From CAVVWJ01 sp965652025 (GTDB taxonomy: Bacteria; Gemmatimonadota; Gemmatimonadetes; Gemmatimonadales; GWC2-71-9), in NCBI GenBank assembly GCA_965652025.1, contig CBFGTM010000004.1:33906-97905 (forward strand): a DNA stretch of 64,000 bases, given 5' to 3'. The notes beneath the pieces are model-generated. The model did no database searches. It was not told the DNA's origin and saw only the letters and a list, made by a program, of their open reading frames with translations. Numbering within the stretch: position 1 is the stretch's first letter; the number at the start of each line of letters is the position of its first letter. Made by a program: the position numbers and the translations under genes. This document shows, in pieces, positions 8,205 to 16,638 of this stretch.

Positions 8205-9314
8205 TCAGGTCCGCGCTGCTTCGGCTCGATTGGCGCGCTCGAATTCCTTCATGAACCGGACCAGCGCTTCAACGGCTGCAGGGGGGCAGGCGTTGTAAAT
8301 GCTGGCTCGCATGCCGCCGACCGAGCGATGTCCCTTGAGCCCGTCGAGGCCCCGCTTGGTGGCTTCGTTGATGAACTTGGTTTCCAGCTCCTCAGTGGGA
8401 GCCCGGAAGCAGACGTTCATGAGCGAGCGGCTGTCCCGCTGGACGGTACCGCGGAAGAAATCGCTGCTGTCGAGGTAGTCGTAGAGCAGCCGGGCCTTCG
8501 ACTCGTTGTGCTCCGCCATGGCAGAGAGACCGCCCTGGGACTGAATCCACTTGAACACCTCGCCCATGAAGTAGATCCCGAAGGTAGGCGGGGTGTTGTA
8601 GAGCGAGTTCTCGGCGGCATGAGTGCGGTATTGCAGCATGGTGGGCAGGTTCTTGGCTCCGGCCTCGATCAGGTCGTCGCGAATGATCACCAGCACCACC
8701 CCGGACGGGCCGAGATTCTTCTGCGCACCGGCGTAGATCAGCCCGTATTTCCGGATGTCGATCGGCCGGCTGTACATGTCGCTGGACGTGTCTGCAATCA
8801 GGGGAACGCCGCTGGGAACCGGCGGCTCCGTCTTCCACTGGGTGCCGAAGATCGTGTTGTTGGTGGTGATGTGGACGTAGACCGGGCTCGGGGAGTACCG
8901 GATCTCGCTCGGCTGGGGGATGCGGTCGAAGTTGGTGCTCTCACTGGAGACCGCGATGTGCACCTTGCCGATAGGCTTGGCTTCCTTGACCGCCTTCTGG
9001 GACCAGACGCCGGTGACCAAGTAATCAGCAGTGCGGTCGGGGCCAAGCAGATTCATCGGCACCATGGCAAACTGGAGTGACGCCCCGCCCTGCAGAAAGA
9101 GAACCCGGTAGTTATCTGGAATGCCGGCCAGGTTGCGACAGGACTCCTCGGCCTCGGCGATGATCCGGTCGAAGACCTTGCCCCGGTGGCTGTGCTCCAT
9201 GATGCCAATACCACTTCCGGCGACATTCCAGATGGCCTCCTGAGCCCGGTGGAGGACGGCCTCGGGAAGGGCGGCGGGTCCGGCGCTGAAGTTGAAGATG
9301 CGATCGGTAGTCAT
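8205..9314 (-). CDS. serC: Phosphoserine aminotransferase
   Basis: 369 aa class-V aminotransferase converting 3-phosphohydroxypyruvate and glutamate to phosphoserine and 2-oxoglutarate, PLP-dependent. Visible: N-terminal FNFSAGPAALPEAVL, substrate-side SHRGKVFD, LQGGASLQFAM, and the PLP lysine Lys199 in YAGAQKNLGPSG. C-terminal LKGHRSVGGMRASIYNA binds the phosphate and completes the active site. Length is typical. It lies 14 bp after serA on the same strand, so the pair forms the first two steps of serine synthesis from 3-phosphoglycerate. No serB was recognised in the window. Confidence 0.96.
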   Translation of the reverse strand: MTTDRIFNFSAGPAALPEAVLHRAQEAIWNVAGSGIGIMEHSHRGKVFDRIIAEAEESCRNLAGIPDNYRVLFLQGGASLQFAMVPMNLLGPDRTADYLVTGVWSQKAVKEAKPIGKVHIAVSSESTNFDRIPQPSEIRYSPSPVYVHITTNNTIFGTQWKTEPPVPSGVPLIADTSSDMYSRPIDIRKYGLIYAGAQKNLGPSGVVLVIIRDDLIEAGAKNLPTMLQYRTHAAENSLYNTPPTFGIYFMGEVFKWIQSQGGLSAMAEHNESKARLLYDYLDSSDFFRGTVQRDSRSLMNVCFRAPTEELETKFINEATKRGLDGLKGHRSVGGMRASIYNACPPAAVEALVRFMKEFERANRAEAART

Positions 9315-9328
9315 AGTCGGAGTCGGGG

Positions 9329-10549
9329 TCAGGGCTGCTTGCCGTTGATGGCGCTCAGTTCCGCGCTGATGATGTCCGGATTGCCATCGCGGATCCGAGC
9401 CAGGGCGCCGGCCTCCGGTTGTCCGTCGAGGTGGATCCGCGCCAGGGTGGCCTGAGCGCCGTGATAGATGATATTCTCGACCTCTTCCACGTTGATGGAT
9501 GCTCCGGCAAGCACCCCGAACACGTGGGCCAGCACCCCCGGACGATTCCGATGTCGGATGGTGAGCACGTGGGTGGCGGAGGATCGGGCCAGCCGGTTTA
9601 CCACGTTGGGAACCTCACCGGTGGTCTTGAATGACTGAACGACGCGGATCACTTCATGAGCAATGGCAACCTGGGCCTGGTCGGTCGAGGCACCCACGTG
9701 ATGAGTGCCGTAGACTCCGGGGGTCTGGGCAATCGCTGAGGAAAATTCGCCCTTGCTCGGCGCGGGCTCGTTCTGAAACACGTCCAGGCCGGCCCGAATG
9801 CCTCGTTCGCGGATAGCCTGCACCAAAGCGGCTTCATCCACCACCGATCCGCGCGAGGTATTGATGAGATACGCGCCGGACTTCATGGCCGCCAGGAACT
9901 CCGCGTTTACCAGATGCTTCGTTTCCGCGGTGGCGGCCACATTGATCGTGATCGCATCGGCGTGGCGGGCGACATCGAGCGGGGTCTGGGCATAGACCAG
10001 ATCCAGGCGGTCGGCATCCTCGTGGGTGAGGTTCCGGGACCAGGCCACGACCCGCATGCCGAAGGCCCGCGAGCGGCGGGCGACTTCCCGCCCGATCTGC
10101 CCCAGTCCCACGATCCCCATCGTCCGGCCATGGAGGCCACGAGCCTTGGAGTACTCCGCCTTGTTCCACTTACCCTGACGCAGATCCGCTACCTGGTCCG
10201 GAATCCGTCGGTCGCAGCTGAGGAGGAGGCCCATGACCAGCTCGGCCACCGCGATGGAGTTCTTCCCCGGGCAGTTGGAGACGAAAACGCCGAGGTCGGA
10301 CGCGGCCTGGACGTCGATGGTGTCGATCCCCGCTCCGGCTCGAATCACCAGGGTCAAGGCGGTGCCGGCACGCAGGGCATCGGCGCTCACTTTCTTGCTG
10401 CGAACGATGAGGATGTTGGGGTCCACCCTGCGGATCAAATCCGGTAGGCCTTCGGCTTTCACCTCGGGCTCCGAGATCACCGTACAGCCCAACTCTTTGA
10501 GTCCGTCGATCCCGACCTTCTCGAACTTGTCGGCGATTAGAACCTTCAT
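9329..10549 (-). CDS. serA: D-3-phosphoglycerate dehydrogenase with C-terminal ACT domain
   Basis: 406 aa. The NAD-dependent 2-hydroxyacid dehydrogenase fold shows the nucleotide loop VGLGQIGREVARRS, the catalytic Arg region INTSRGSVVDEAAL, the Glu region DVFQNEPAPS and the catalytic His in GTHHVGASTDQA. From about residue 335 an ACT domain follows (VLTIRHRNRPGVLAHVFGVL, ASINVEEVENI), the usual serine-feedback site, so this is the medium-length form of the enzyme. It oxidises 3-phosphoglycerate to 3-phosphohydroxypyruvate. GGAG lies just upstream of ATG 10549. It is the head of serA-serC-amidohydrolase and is separated from the DUF1015 gene by a heptad-repeat hairpin. Confidence 0.96.
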   Translation of the reverse strand: MKVLIADKFEKVGIDGLKELGCTVISEPEVKAEGLPDLIRRVDPNILIVRSKKVSADALRAGTALTLVIRAGAGIDTIDVQAASDLGVFVSNCPGKNSIAVAELVMGLLLSCDRRIPDQVADLRQGKWNKAEYSKARGLHGRTMGIVGLGQIGREVARRSRAFGMRVVAWSRNLTHEDADRLDLVYAQTPLDVARHADAITINVAATAETKHLVNAEFLAAMKSGAYLINTSRGSVVDEAALVQAIRERGIRAGLDVFQNEPAPSKGEFSSAIAQTPGVYGTHHVGASTDQAQVAIAHEVIRVVQSFKTTGEVPNVVNRLARSSATHVLTIRHRNRPGVLAHVFGVLAGASINVEEVENIIYHGAQATLARIHLDGQPEAGALARIRDGNPDIISAELSAINGKQP

Positions 10550-10570
10550 TCCAGCTCCGTATACGCGTTT

Positions 10571-10658
10571 GTCGAGAGTCTAGAGTCTAGGGTCTAGGAC
10601 AGTGAGGTTCCAGCCCTACGCCTCGCTCTCGACTCTCGACCCTAGACGTTCGACCCTC
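10571..10658. repeat. Heptad GAC-repeat forming an imperfect hairpin (serA upstream region)
   Basis: Two facing blocks of 7-bp units, at 10571-10600 and 10623-10658. The right block reads GACTCTC GACCCTA GACGTTC GACCCTC, and the left block is the same kind of array in inverted orientation (TCTAGAG TCTAGGG). The blocks can fold into an imperfect stem around about 20 nt. The element fills nearly all of the space between the DUF1015 stop and the serA start. Related heptads occur at 20468-20542, 51159-51183 and inside thiC. Confidence 0.75.
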
Positions 10659-10659
10659 A

Positions 10660-11886
10660 TCAATCCAACTCATGCACAAACAACCCACTCCGAAGCTTGG
10701 GCTCGAACCAGGTGCTCTTGGGAGGCATGACGGCTCCGGCATCAGAGACAGCCATGAGCTGCTCCATCGTGGTGGGGAACAAGCTGAATGCGATGGCCAT
10801 CTCACCCGAATCCACCCGGCGCTCCAGCTCCCCAGTACCGCGGATGCCGCCGACAAAATCGATCCGCTGGTCGGTCCGCGGATCGCCGATGCCCAGTACC
10901 GGGCCCAGAACCCGATCCTGGAGCAACGAGACATCGAGCGATCGAATGGGATCACGGTGGTCGATGGACTTGCTCTCCAGATCGAGCCGGTACCACCTCC
11001 TCCCGAGGTAAATCCCGAAGCTCGCCGCCCGGCCTGGGGTGGGATCATTGGTGGGAGTCAGCCGACCAATTCGCCCCAGCTCCTCGAGCACCCGATCCGG
11101 GGTCTTTCCGGCCAGGTCTCGGACAACCCGGTTGTACGGCATGATGGTCAGCTGGTCGGCGGGGAACAGAACCGCGAGAAACCAGTTGTACTCCTCGGTG
11201 CCTCGATGCCGAGAATTGCCGGCCCGGCGCTCCTTCCCTGCCCGCCACGCACTGGCCGAGCGATGATGGCCATCGGCCACGTATGCGTGAGGGACCGACC
11301 GAAACTGCTCCACAATCCTGCCGCCATCGGGGACTCGCCAGACCGTGTGCCGGACCCCATCGGCACTGGTAAAGTCGTAGAGTGGTCTCGAGCTCAGCAG
11401 CCACTCTAAGGCCGAGGCGATCTCCTTCTGTGGCCGATAGGCCAGGAAGACGGGCTCGGCGTGGGCGTTGAGGGTGAGCACGTGCCGGGTGCGGTCGTCT
11501 TCCTTGTCGGGTCGGGTCTTCTCGTGCTTGCGGATGACATCGGTCTCGTAGTCGTCGACGTGCACGCAGGCGACGATACCGATCTGGGTGCGCTCGTCCA
11601 TGACCTGGCGGTACAGGTACAGGGTGGGCTCCGGATCCCGGATCAGCACCCCTTCAGCGATCAACCGATCCAGCGCGCTCCGAGCCTGGCTGTAGATCCG
11701 GGGATCATGGGGGTCAGTTCCTTCCGGCAGGTCGATATCGGAGCGGCCGACGTGGAGGAAACTCTGAGGATTTCCCCGGGCCAGCTCGGCGGCCTCGCGC
11801 CGGTCCACCACGTCGTAGGGAACGGAAGCAACCCGGGAAGCGAGCTCGGGAACCGGCCGCAAAGCACGGAAGGGCTGTAGTCGCAC
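10660..11886 (-). CDS. DUF1015 family protein
   Basis: 408 aa from GTG 11886, giving MRLQPFRALRPVPELA. The frame runs to 11937, but that would overlap the permease gene. The family is recognised by VPYDVVDRREAAELARGNPQSFLHV at the start, the central VADGHHRSASA and EYNWFLAVLFPADQLTIMPYNR segments, and the C-terminal DQRIDFVGG and FSLFPTTMEQLMAVSDAG. The biochemical role of DUF1015 proteins is unknown to me. The gene is often found near serA/serC in bacterial genomes, as here, which hints at a link to serine or sugar-phosphate metabolism. It starts 20 bp after the permease stop and could be cotranscribed with the ABC transporter genes. Confidence 0.85.
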   Translation of the reverse strand: MRLQPFRALRPVPELASRVASVPYDVVDRREAAELARGNPQSFLHVGRSDIDLPEGTDPHDPRIYSQARSALDRLIAEGVLIRDPEPTLYLYRQVMDERTQIGIVACVHVDDYETDVIRKHEKTRPDKEDDRTRHVLTLNAHAEPVFLAYRPQKEIASALEWLLSSRPLYDFTSADGVRHTVWRVPDGGRIVEQFRSVPHAYVADGHHRSASAWRAGKERRAGNSRHRGTEEYNWFLAVLFPADQLTIMPYNRVVRDLAGKTPDRVLEELGRIGRLTPTNDPTPGRAASFGIYLGRRWYRLDLESKSIDHRDPIRSLDVSLLQDRVLGPVLGIGDPRTDQRIDFVGGIRGTGELERRVDSGEMAIAFSLFPTTMEQLMAVSDAGAVMPPKSTWFEPKLRSGLFVHELD

Positions 11887-11906
11887 GACAATTTCAGAGT
11901 AAGAGG

Positions 11907-13421
11907 TTATCCGCCCGGCGCCAGCAGCCGCTCGCACCGGCCGAGCAAGCCGTCTACTGCCAGAGCCAGTAATGCCGCCGGCAGCGCCCCCGAAAGAATC
12001 ATCCGGTTATCCGACAGCGCCAGCCCCGAGGCAATGAGGTCGCCCAGCCCGCCCGCACCGATGAAGGCCGCCAGCGTGGCGGTACCTACATTGATAACGG
12101 CCGCGGTCCGGATTCCAGCCATGATAACCGGTGCGGCCAGAGGCAGGCGGACATAGCGGAGGATCTGTCGCGGAGTCATTCCCAAGGCCCAGGCGGCCCC
12201 CACCGCCTCAGGCGCGGCATCGCGAACCCCGGTGTACGTGTTCCGCAGAATGGGATAGAGCGAGTAGAGGAACAGGGCCACCAGGGCCGGCACAACACCA
12301 ATGCCCAGCAGCGGGATCATGAATGCGAGCAGGGCGATGCTGGGAAGGGTCTGGAGCAAGCCGACTCCCCGTATGACCGGCTCGGCCGATGCCCGCCCCC
12401 GCTCCAGCGCAAGACCGAGTGGCAGAGCAACGACGATAGCCCCCACCAGCGATACGGCCACCAGCAGCAGGTGGCGAAGGGTCATCCGGGCAATTCCCTC
12501 CCGCTCATCCCAGAGATATCCCAGAAAGCCCGATGTCGCTCGGCGGGTGTCACGCTCCCGGGCAGTTTGTCCGGTGAGACCCAGGCTCAGCAGCGCAGCC
12601 GCCGCAACGCGGGCCACCGGCACGCCGTCGACCTCGATTCGACGGTTGTATTGACGCATGCTCTGCTCGGTCAGCAGGCCGCTCAACTCGGTCAGGGCCG
12701 CAACCCCGCCGGGGACATCGCGGGCAAAAGCAGCGCTGACCAGCGCCGCGGCCTCGTAGGGAGGAAAGAAGCGCCGGTCGTCTTCCAGCACCACGAGATC
12801 GTAGCGAGCTATGAACCCATCGGTGGAGTAGCCGTCGATCACATCTACTTCGCCGGCCGCGAGCGCCTGGTATTTCACCGCCGGAAGCAGAGCACGCACC
12901 TCGCGAAACCGGATTCGATACGCCTTGGCAATACCGGGAAGACCGTCGGGGCGTCCGATGAAGTCGGGGGTCAGACCCGCCCGTAACGAGCTGGAGACCC
13001 GGGCCAGATCACTCAGAGTCGCCAAACCGTATTGCCGGGCGGTCTCGCGCCGCACGGCTATGGCGTAGGTGTTCTGAAAACCCAGAGGCGGCAGCCAGCG
13101 GGCGCCATACCGGCGGCGAAACTCCGTGGCCACCTGGCGATACACCTGTCGCGGGTCGCTGCTGGGTTGCCCGCCGAGTATCGCCAGCAGGCCAGTGCCG
13201 GTGTACTCGGGATACGCGTCGATGCGATTGGTGCGGAGCGCCTGGAAGGCAATCTCGGTGGCGCCGAGCCCGGGACGCCGCTCCACCTGGAAGCCACGGG
13301 CCTCCAAGAGCTGGGAGAACATCTCCGCCAGCAGGTACGACTCGCCGAACGGCTTGGAGGCGATGACGAGGGGTCGCGGCCCGCCCGCCAGAAACAGGGT
13401 GAGCAGAAAAATTGTGGTCAC
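11907..13421 (-). CDS. Fused substrate-binding protein / permease of the OpuC (glycine betaine/EgtU-like) ABC family
   Basis: 504 aa, GTG start overlapping the ATPase stop by 4 bp (GTGA). Residues 1-15 look like a signal peptide or anchor. Residues about 17-275 form an OpuAC/ProX-type binding domain (VIASKPFGESYLLAEMFSQLLE, DAYPEYTGTGLLA, VDVIDGYSTDGFI). Residues about 310-500 form a multi-helix permease with the EAA-like loop EAVGAAWALGMTPRQILRYVRLPLAAP. The domain order, binding domain before permease, is the reverse of described EgtU/OpuB-type fusions, which have the permease first. The predicted role is import of a quaternary amine such as betaine, carnitine or choline. Ergothioneine is a speculative alternative because egtBDA lie about 8 kb away. 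Confidence 0.85.
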   Translation of the reverse strand: MTTIFLLTLFLAGGPRPLVIASKPFGESYLLAEMFSQLLEARGFQVERRPGLGATEIAFQALRTNRIDAYPEYTGTGLLAILGGQPSSDPRQVYRQVATEFRRRYGARWLPPLGFQNTYAIAVRRETARQYGLATLSDLARVSSSLRAGLTPDFIGRPDGLPGIAKAYRIRFREVRALLPAVKYQALAAGEVDVIDGYSTDGFIARYDLVVLEDDRRFFPPYEAAALVSAAFARDVPGGVAALTELSGLLTEQSMRQYNRRIEVDGVPVARVAAAALLSLGLTGQTARERDTRRATSGFLGYLWDEREGIARMTLRHLLLVAVSLVGAIVVALPLGLALERGRASAEPVIRGVGLLQTLPSIALLAFMIPLLGIGVVPALVALFLYSLYPILRNTYTGVRDAAPEAVGAAWALGMTPRQILRYVRLPLAAPVIMAGIRTAAVINVGTATLAAFIGAGGLGDLIASGLALSDNRMILSGALPAALLALAVDGLLGRCERLLAPGG

Positions 13422-14173
13422 ATCGGGAGCACCTGAGCTCGTTGCAGCAGCCGGCTCACATACTCGGTGGCCGGTGCGTCGCGCAGCTCCCGCGGTGGGG
13501 CCGATTGCTCTACCCGACCCTGTCGCAGCACAACGACACGATCGGCCAGGAGGAAGGCCTCGTTGAGATCGTGCGTCACCAGTACCGCCGTGACACCGAG
13601 CCCTTGCCGGATGGCCCGGAACGTGGCCTGCAGATCAGCCCGGGTGATGGCGTCCAGCGCCCCAAACGGCTCGTCGAGGAGTACCACGTCCGGTTTGGCC
13701 GCGAGAGCGCGGGCCACCGCCACGCGCTGGCGCTGCCCGCCCGAGAGCTCCCTTGGCCACCGATCGGCGAAGGCCTCCGGTTCGAGACCCACCAGCTGGA
13801 GCGACTCCGTTGCCAGCTCGCGCGCACCGGCGACTTCCCTGAGCCAGGGCACCAGCTCCACGTTGCGCTGGACCTTCCAGTGGGGAAGCAGCCCTCCATC
13901 CTGCGGCACATACCCTATCCGGCGCCGCAATCGAATGGCATCGAGCTGAGCCACGTCGGTGCTATCGACCAGAACCCGGCCCTCATCGGGATCGACCAGC
14001 CGGTTGAAACACCGAAGGAGGGTCGTCTTACCGGACCCACTCTCGCCCACCAGCGCTACGCATTCTCCTCGACCAACCGCGAGTGAAACCCGATCCAGCG
14101 CCACTGTCGCGCTGTAGCGTTTGGTCACGTTCTCCGCGCGGAGGAGGACATCGGAGAGTTCGGAATCAGCCAT
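13418..14173 (-). CDS. ABC transporter ATPase, quaternary-amine (OpuCA/ProV-like) family
   Basis: 251 aa. Walker A GESGSGKTT, Q-loop GYVPQDGGLLPHW, signature LSGGQRQRVAVARAL, Walker B DVVLLDEPFGALD and the H-loop VLVTHDLNEAF are all intact. There is no C-terminal CBS pair, so it is the short OpuCA/EgtV-like form. It energises the fused binding-protein/permease encoded immediately downstream, with a 4-bp overlap. Upstream it overlaps a small membrane protein by 8 bp. The three are one translation-coupled unit on the minus strand. Confidence 0.93.
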   Translation of the reverse strand: MADSELSDVLLRAENVTKRYSATVALDRVSLAVGRGECVALVGESGSGKTTLLRCFNRLVDPDEGRVLVDSTDVAQLDAIRLRRRIGYVPQDGGLLPHWKVQRNVELVPWLREVAGARELATESLQLVGLEPEAFADRWPRELSGGQRQRVAVARALAAKPDVVLLDEPFGALDAITRADLQATFRAIRQGLGVTAVLVTHDLNEAFLLADRVVVLRQGRVEQSAPPRELRDAPATEYVSRLLQRAQVLPM

Positions 14174-14519
14174 GGCGCCGCCATCCCGCCAGCCACAGCG
14201 CTACCAGTATTAGCTCTGCGATTGCATCGACCAGATACACCGACGAGATGGTGCCGGAAAGTGCGTAGATCAGATCGATCGAGGCGAGGCCGAGCGCACT
14301 ACCGGTCGCGAGCAGTGTCACTTCGGGAGTGATCCTTCGACTGCGCCAAGCCAAGAGCAGGACGGCTCCGATCACCATCACTAACACGCCGACAGTTCTC
14401 ACCAGCCAGAGATCGGTTTTGGGGCCGGTCACCATCTGAAAGCTGCCGATGTGGACGAGCGGCCAGAGGCCGGTTGCGACGTAGAAAAAGCCCTGAACCA
14501 ACGCAAGCTTTGGCAGCAC
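14166..14519 (-). CDS. Small four-helix membrane protein, function unknown
   Basis: 117 aa from GTG 14519 (MLPKLALVQGFFYVATGL). Four hydrophobic segments are visible at roughly residues 5-25, 40-60, 68-85 and 92-112. I do not recognise a named family with confidence. The stop overlaps the start of the ABC ATPase by 8 bp, so it is translationally coupled to the transporter and may be an accessory subunit, or simply the first gene of the operon. Confidence 0.65.
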   Translation of the reverse strand: MLPKLALVQGFFYVATGLWPLVHIGSFQMVTGPKTDLWLVRTVGVLVMVIGAVLLLAWRSRRITPEVTLLATGSALGLASIDLIYALSGTISSVYLVDAIAELILVALWLAGWRRHG

Positions 14520-14822
14520 GCTTCCCTACTTTCGTGGCAATCTACCAGACCATTTCCTCTCGGCGTCGGGCTCAGACGAAGGATCTTGTCTCTGCCTGGG
14601 AGGCAAGCTGCAGAATTGCGCAGGCTGAATTCGAGCTCGCCACCAATCCAAGTAATTGTGTCGCGGCATCTCCATCCGCATGAGTCACACGCATTGCAGC
14701 GTCGGCGTGACTGCCAGCGCGACATGAAGGAAAGTGCATCGGACGCGAGCGCGAAAGTTGCGTGCCCTCCGGATCTCTCACTCCGCTGTTTCGGTCGAAC
14801 CTCTTCGCCGTATGGGGTGTGC
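14520..14822. other. Intergenic region between divergent genes, no feature recognised
   Basis: 303 bp between the small membrane gene (minus) and the plus-strand gene starting at 14823. The plus frame is open through much of it, but it lacks a family match or start with a ribosome site, and the conserved protein begins at 14823. The region must hold both promoters; I see no confident -35/-10 pair or palindrome. Confidence 0.4.
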
Positions 14823-15635
14823 ATGTACCGTATCGAGCTCTCGCCCGGCGAAGAAACCGTTTTTCGATCGATCGAAGAGCTGGCAGTCGCCATCAAGCGA
14901 GGGGTGATCACTTCTCGCGCGCACATCTGGCACAACGCATCGAGCCGGTGGCTGCCGATCCAGTTTCATCCCCATTACAAGGTGGCCGTCTCGATGGAGC
15001 TCAGCCAGGCGGCACTGGTGGCCGGTCCACCGGTCAAGGCGCTCTCCTCACTGAAGCTGCAGCGGCCCGCCGACACAGAGCCCCCGGCATCAGCATTCGT
15101 CCCGTCCCCCGAGCCTGCCGCCCGGCAGGCGCCGGTTACCAAAAAGAAAACGGGCTCGGAGCAGCCGAAGTCCAAGCGGAGCCGCCGGCCGGGCAAGCCT
15201 CGCCGCCAGCTCCGAATTGCACTGGTGGGCGCACTGCTCATCGGCGGAGCCCAATGGGTCCTTTCAGCTCCATTGTTCTCCCGCTCCGAGATGCCGGCAA
15301 TCATACAGGCTCAACGGCACCTGATCACTGTCCCTACCGAGTCGATGAACCGGGTCAGCCTGCCCAATAGCGCCGCCATGGTGCCGGTGCTTCCCGGCTC
15401 CCAGCCTACCACGGCGCCGGTTAACCTCGAGGAGCTGACCGAACCGACCCACGCTCGTCCGACTGCCCCCAGTTTCGGCGGAACCAGCCCCGCGGCCGAG
15501 AGCGGGTCCGCACCCATCGAACCGGCTCCGGATTCCATCGACTTGTCGGTCCCGCGAATCCCCAGTGCCGATTCACTGCGGTCGCGGATGGTGGGTCCCG
15601 CCCGCAGCAAAGCCATTCGGCCCGCTCGACGCTAG
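14823..15635 (+). CDS. Single-TM protein with conserved N-terminal domain and long disordered tail
   Basis: 270 aa from ATG 14823. The N-terminal 55 residues (MYRIELSPGEETVFRSIEEL, AIKRGVITSRAHIWHNAS, WLPIQFHPHYK) form a compact domain resembling GYF_2-like modules that read an input setting followed by a W-x-P pocket. I believe similar N-domains recur in Gemmatimonadota proteins, but this is recollection. A basic proline/serine-rich linker follows (KKKTGSEQPKSKRSRRPGKPRRQ), then one hydrophobic helix at about residues 127-145 (LRIALVGALLIGGAQWVL), then a low-complexity Pro/Ser tail. Topology suggests a cytoplasmic N-domain and a periplasmic tail. Function unknown. Confidence 0.65.
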   Translation: MYRIELSPGEETVFRSIEELAVAIKRGVITSRAHIWHNASSRWLPIQFHPHYKVAVSMELSQAALVAGPPVKALSSLKLQRPADTEPPASAFVPSPEPAARQAPVTKKKTGSEQPKSKRSRRPGKPRRQLRIALVGALLIGGAQWVLSAPLFSRSEMPAIIQAQRHLITVPTESMNRVSLPNSAAMVPVLPGSQPTTAPVNLEELTEPTHARPTAPSFGGTSPAAESGSAPIEPAPDSIDLSVPRIPSADSLRSRMVGPARSKAIRPARR

Positions 15636-15704
15636 ACACCCGTGTGACTCATCCCACAGCAACCGTCTCCTAAACGGCTGATAATCCAGCGTTGTAACTC
15701 CTTG

Positions 15705-15760
15705 TTTATCAACAACTTATGTTGATAAACCTGTGGATAACGGCGTCGGCGTGTGGAAAA
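15705..15760. promoter_or_regulatory. Cluster of four DnaA-box-like 9-mers upstream of ku
   Basis: Within 56 bp: TTATCAACA (15706-15714), its inverted copy TGTTGATAA (15720-15728), the perfect DnaA box TGTGGATAA (15732-15740, the complement of TTATCCACA) and TGTGGAAAA (15752-15760, the complement of TTTTCCACA, which fits TTWTNCACA). The first two form a 10-bp inverted repeat with a 5-bp centre. The cluster ends about 30 bp before the ku start. It could regulate ku, titrate DnaA or be part of a replication-linked site. No dnaA, dnaN or parAB is in the window. Confidence 0.6.
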
Positions 15761-15792
15761 ACTCCGTCGGACGAATCTGCCAGGGGGCCAGG

Positions 15793-16638
15793 ATGGCGCG
15801 AGCGATATGGAGTGGCTCCATCAGCTTCGGGATGGTCAGTATCCCGGTCAAGCTGTTCGGGGCGACAGAGAGCAAGGACATATCGTTTCATCTCTTGCAC
15901 GCGAAGGACGGGACCCGTCTCCAGCAACGCCGCTGGTGCCCCACCGATGAGGTCGACGTACCCTGGAACGAGGTTGCCCGGGGCTACGAGTACGCTAAGG
16001 GCCAATATGTGGTCCTTACCGACGAGGACTTCGAGCGGCTTCCGCTCCCCAGCAAGCACACCATCGAGCTGAGTGCGTTCGTGGAGGAGAAGGAGATCGA
16101 TCCGGTCTTCTACGAGCGGAGCTATTACCTAGAGCCCACCGACCGGGGGGAGAAGGCCTACGCTCTGCTGATCAAGGCCCTGGAGAAGCGCGGCCTCACC
16201 GCCATTGCCACGATCACGATCCGCAAGAAGGAGCAGCTCTGCGCTCTCCGCTCTCACGACGGCACCATCATGCTGGAGACGCTCTACTATCCGGACGAGA
16301 TCCGGCAGGAGCGGGGGACGGACCTGAGCGGTGTGAAGATCACCGACCGGGAGCTGGAGATGGCCTTCACGCTGATCGACATCTTCCGCAAGCCGTTCGA
16401 TCCCAGCGAGTACCGCGATCACTACCGGGAGGCGTTGGCCGAGCTGATCGAGGCGAAGCTGGAAGGCAAAGAGGTGGTTTCCGCGCCGCCCGCCCGGGAG
16501 ACTCGGGTCATCGATCTGGCCGACGCGCTCAAGCGCAGCGTCGAGGCCGCCAAGAAGCAAGCCGCCAAGCCCAAACCTCCGGCTCGAGCCCGCACCCGTG
16601 CGTCGCGTCCGGCTAAGCGCCCACGGAAGGTTGGATGA
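15793..16638 (+). CDS. ku: Ku homodimer protein for non-homologous end joining
   Basis: 281 aa from ATG 15793 (MARAIWSGSISFGMVSIPVKL), the canonical bacterial Ku start; an upstream GTG at 15733 lies inside the DnaA-box region and is rejected. Ku core motifs: WCPTDEVDVPWNEVARGYEY, EEKEIDPVFYERSYYLEP, YALLIKALEKRGLTAIA, and LEMAFTLIDIFRKPFDP. The basic C-terminus (KKQAAKPKPPARARTRASRP onward) is typical of Ku proteins that bind DNA without end blocking. Ku rings the DNA end and recruits LigD. Its stop overlaps the start of the LigD polymerase gene (ATGA), and the ligase gene follows, giving a three-gene NHEJ operon. Confidence 0.96.
   Translation: MARAIWSGSISFGMVSIPVKLFGATESKDISFHLLHAKDGTRLQQRRWCPTDEVDVPWNEVARGYEYAKGQYVVLTDEDFERLPLPSKHTIELSAFVEEKEIDPVFYERSYYLEPTDRGEKAYALLIKALEKRGLTAIATITIRKKEQLCALRSHDGTIMLETLYYPDEIRQERGTDLSGVKITDRELEMAFTLIDIFRKPFDPSEYRDHYREALAELIEAKLEGKEVVSAPPARETRVIDLADALKRSVEAAKKQAAKPKPPARARTRASRPAKRPRKVG

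Noticed and set aside
15705..15760. Chromosomal replication origin
   Set aside because: DnaA boxes are clustered, but no AT-rich unwinding element, dnaA, dnaN, gidA or parAB is present, and gene orientation shows no clear switch; reported only as a box cluster.
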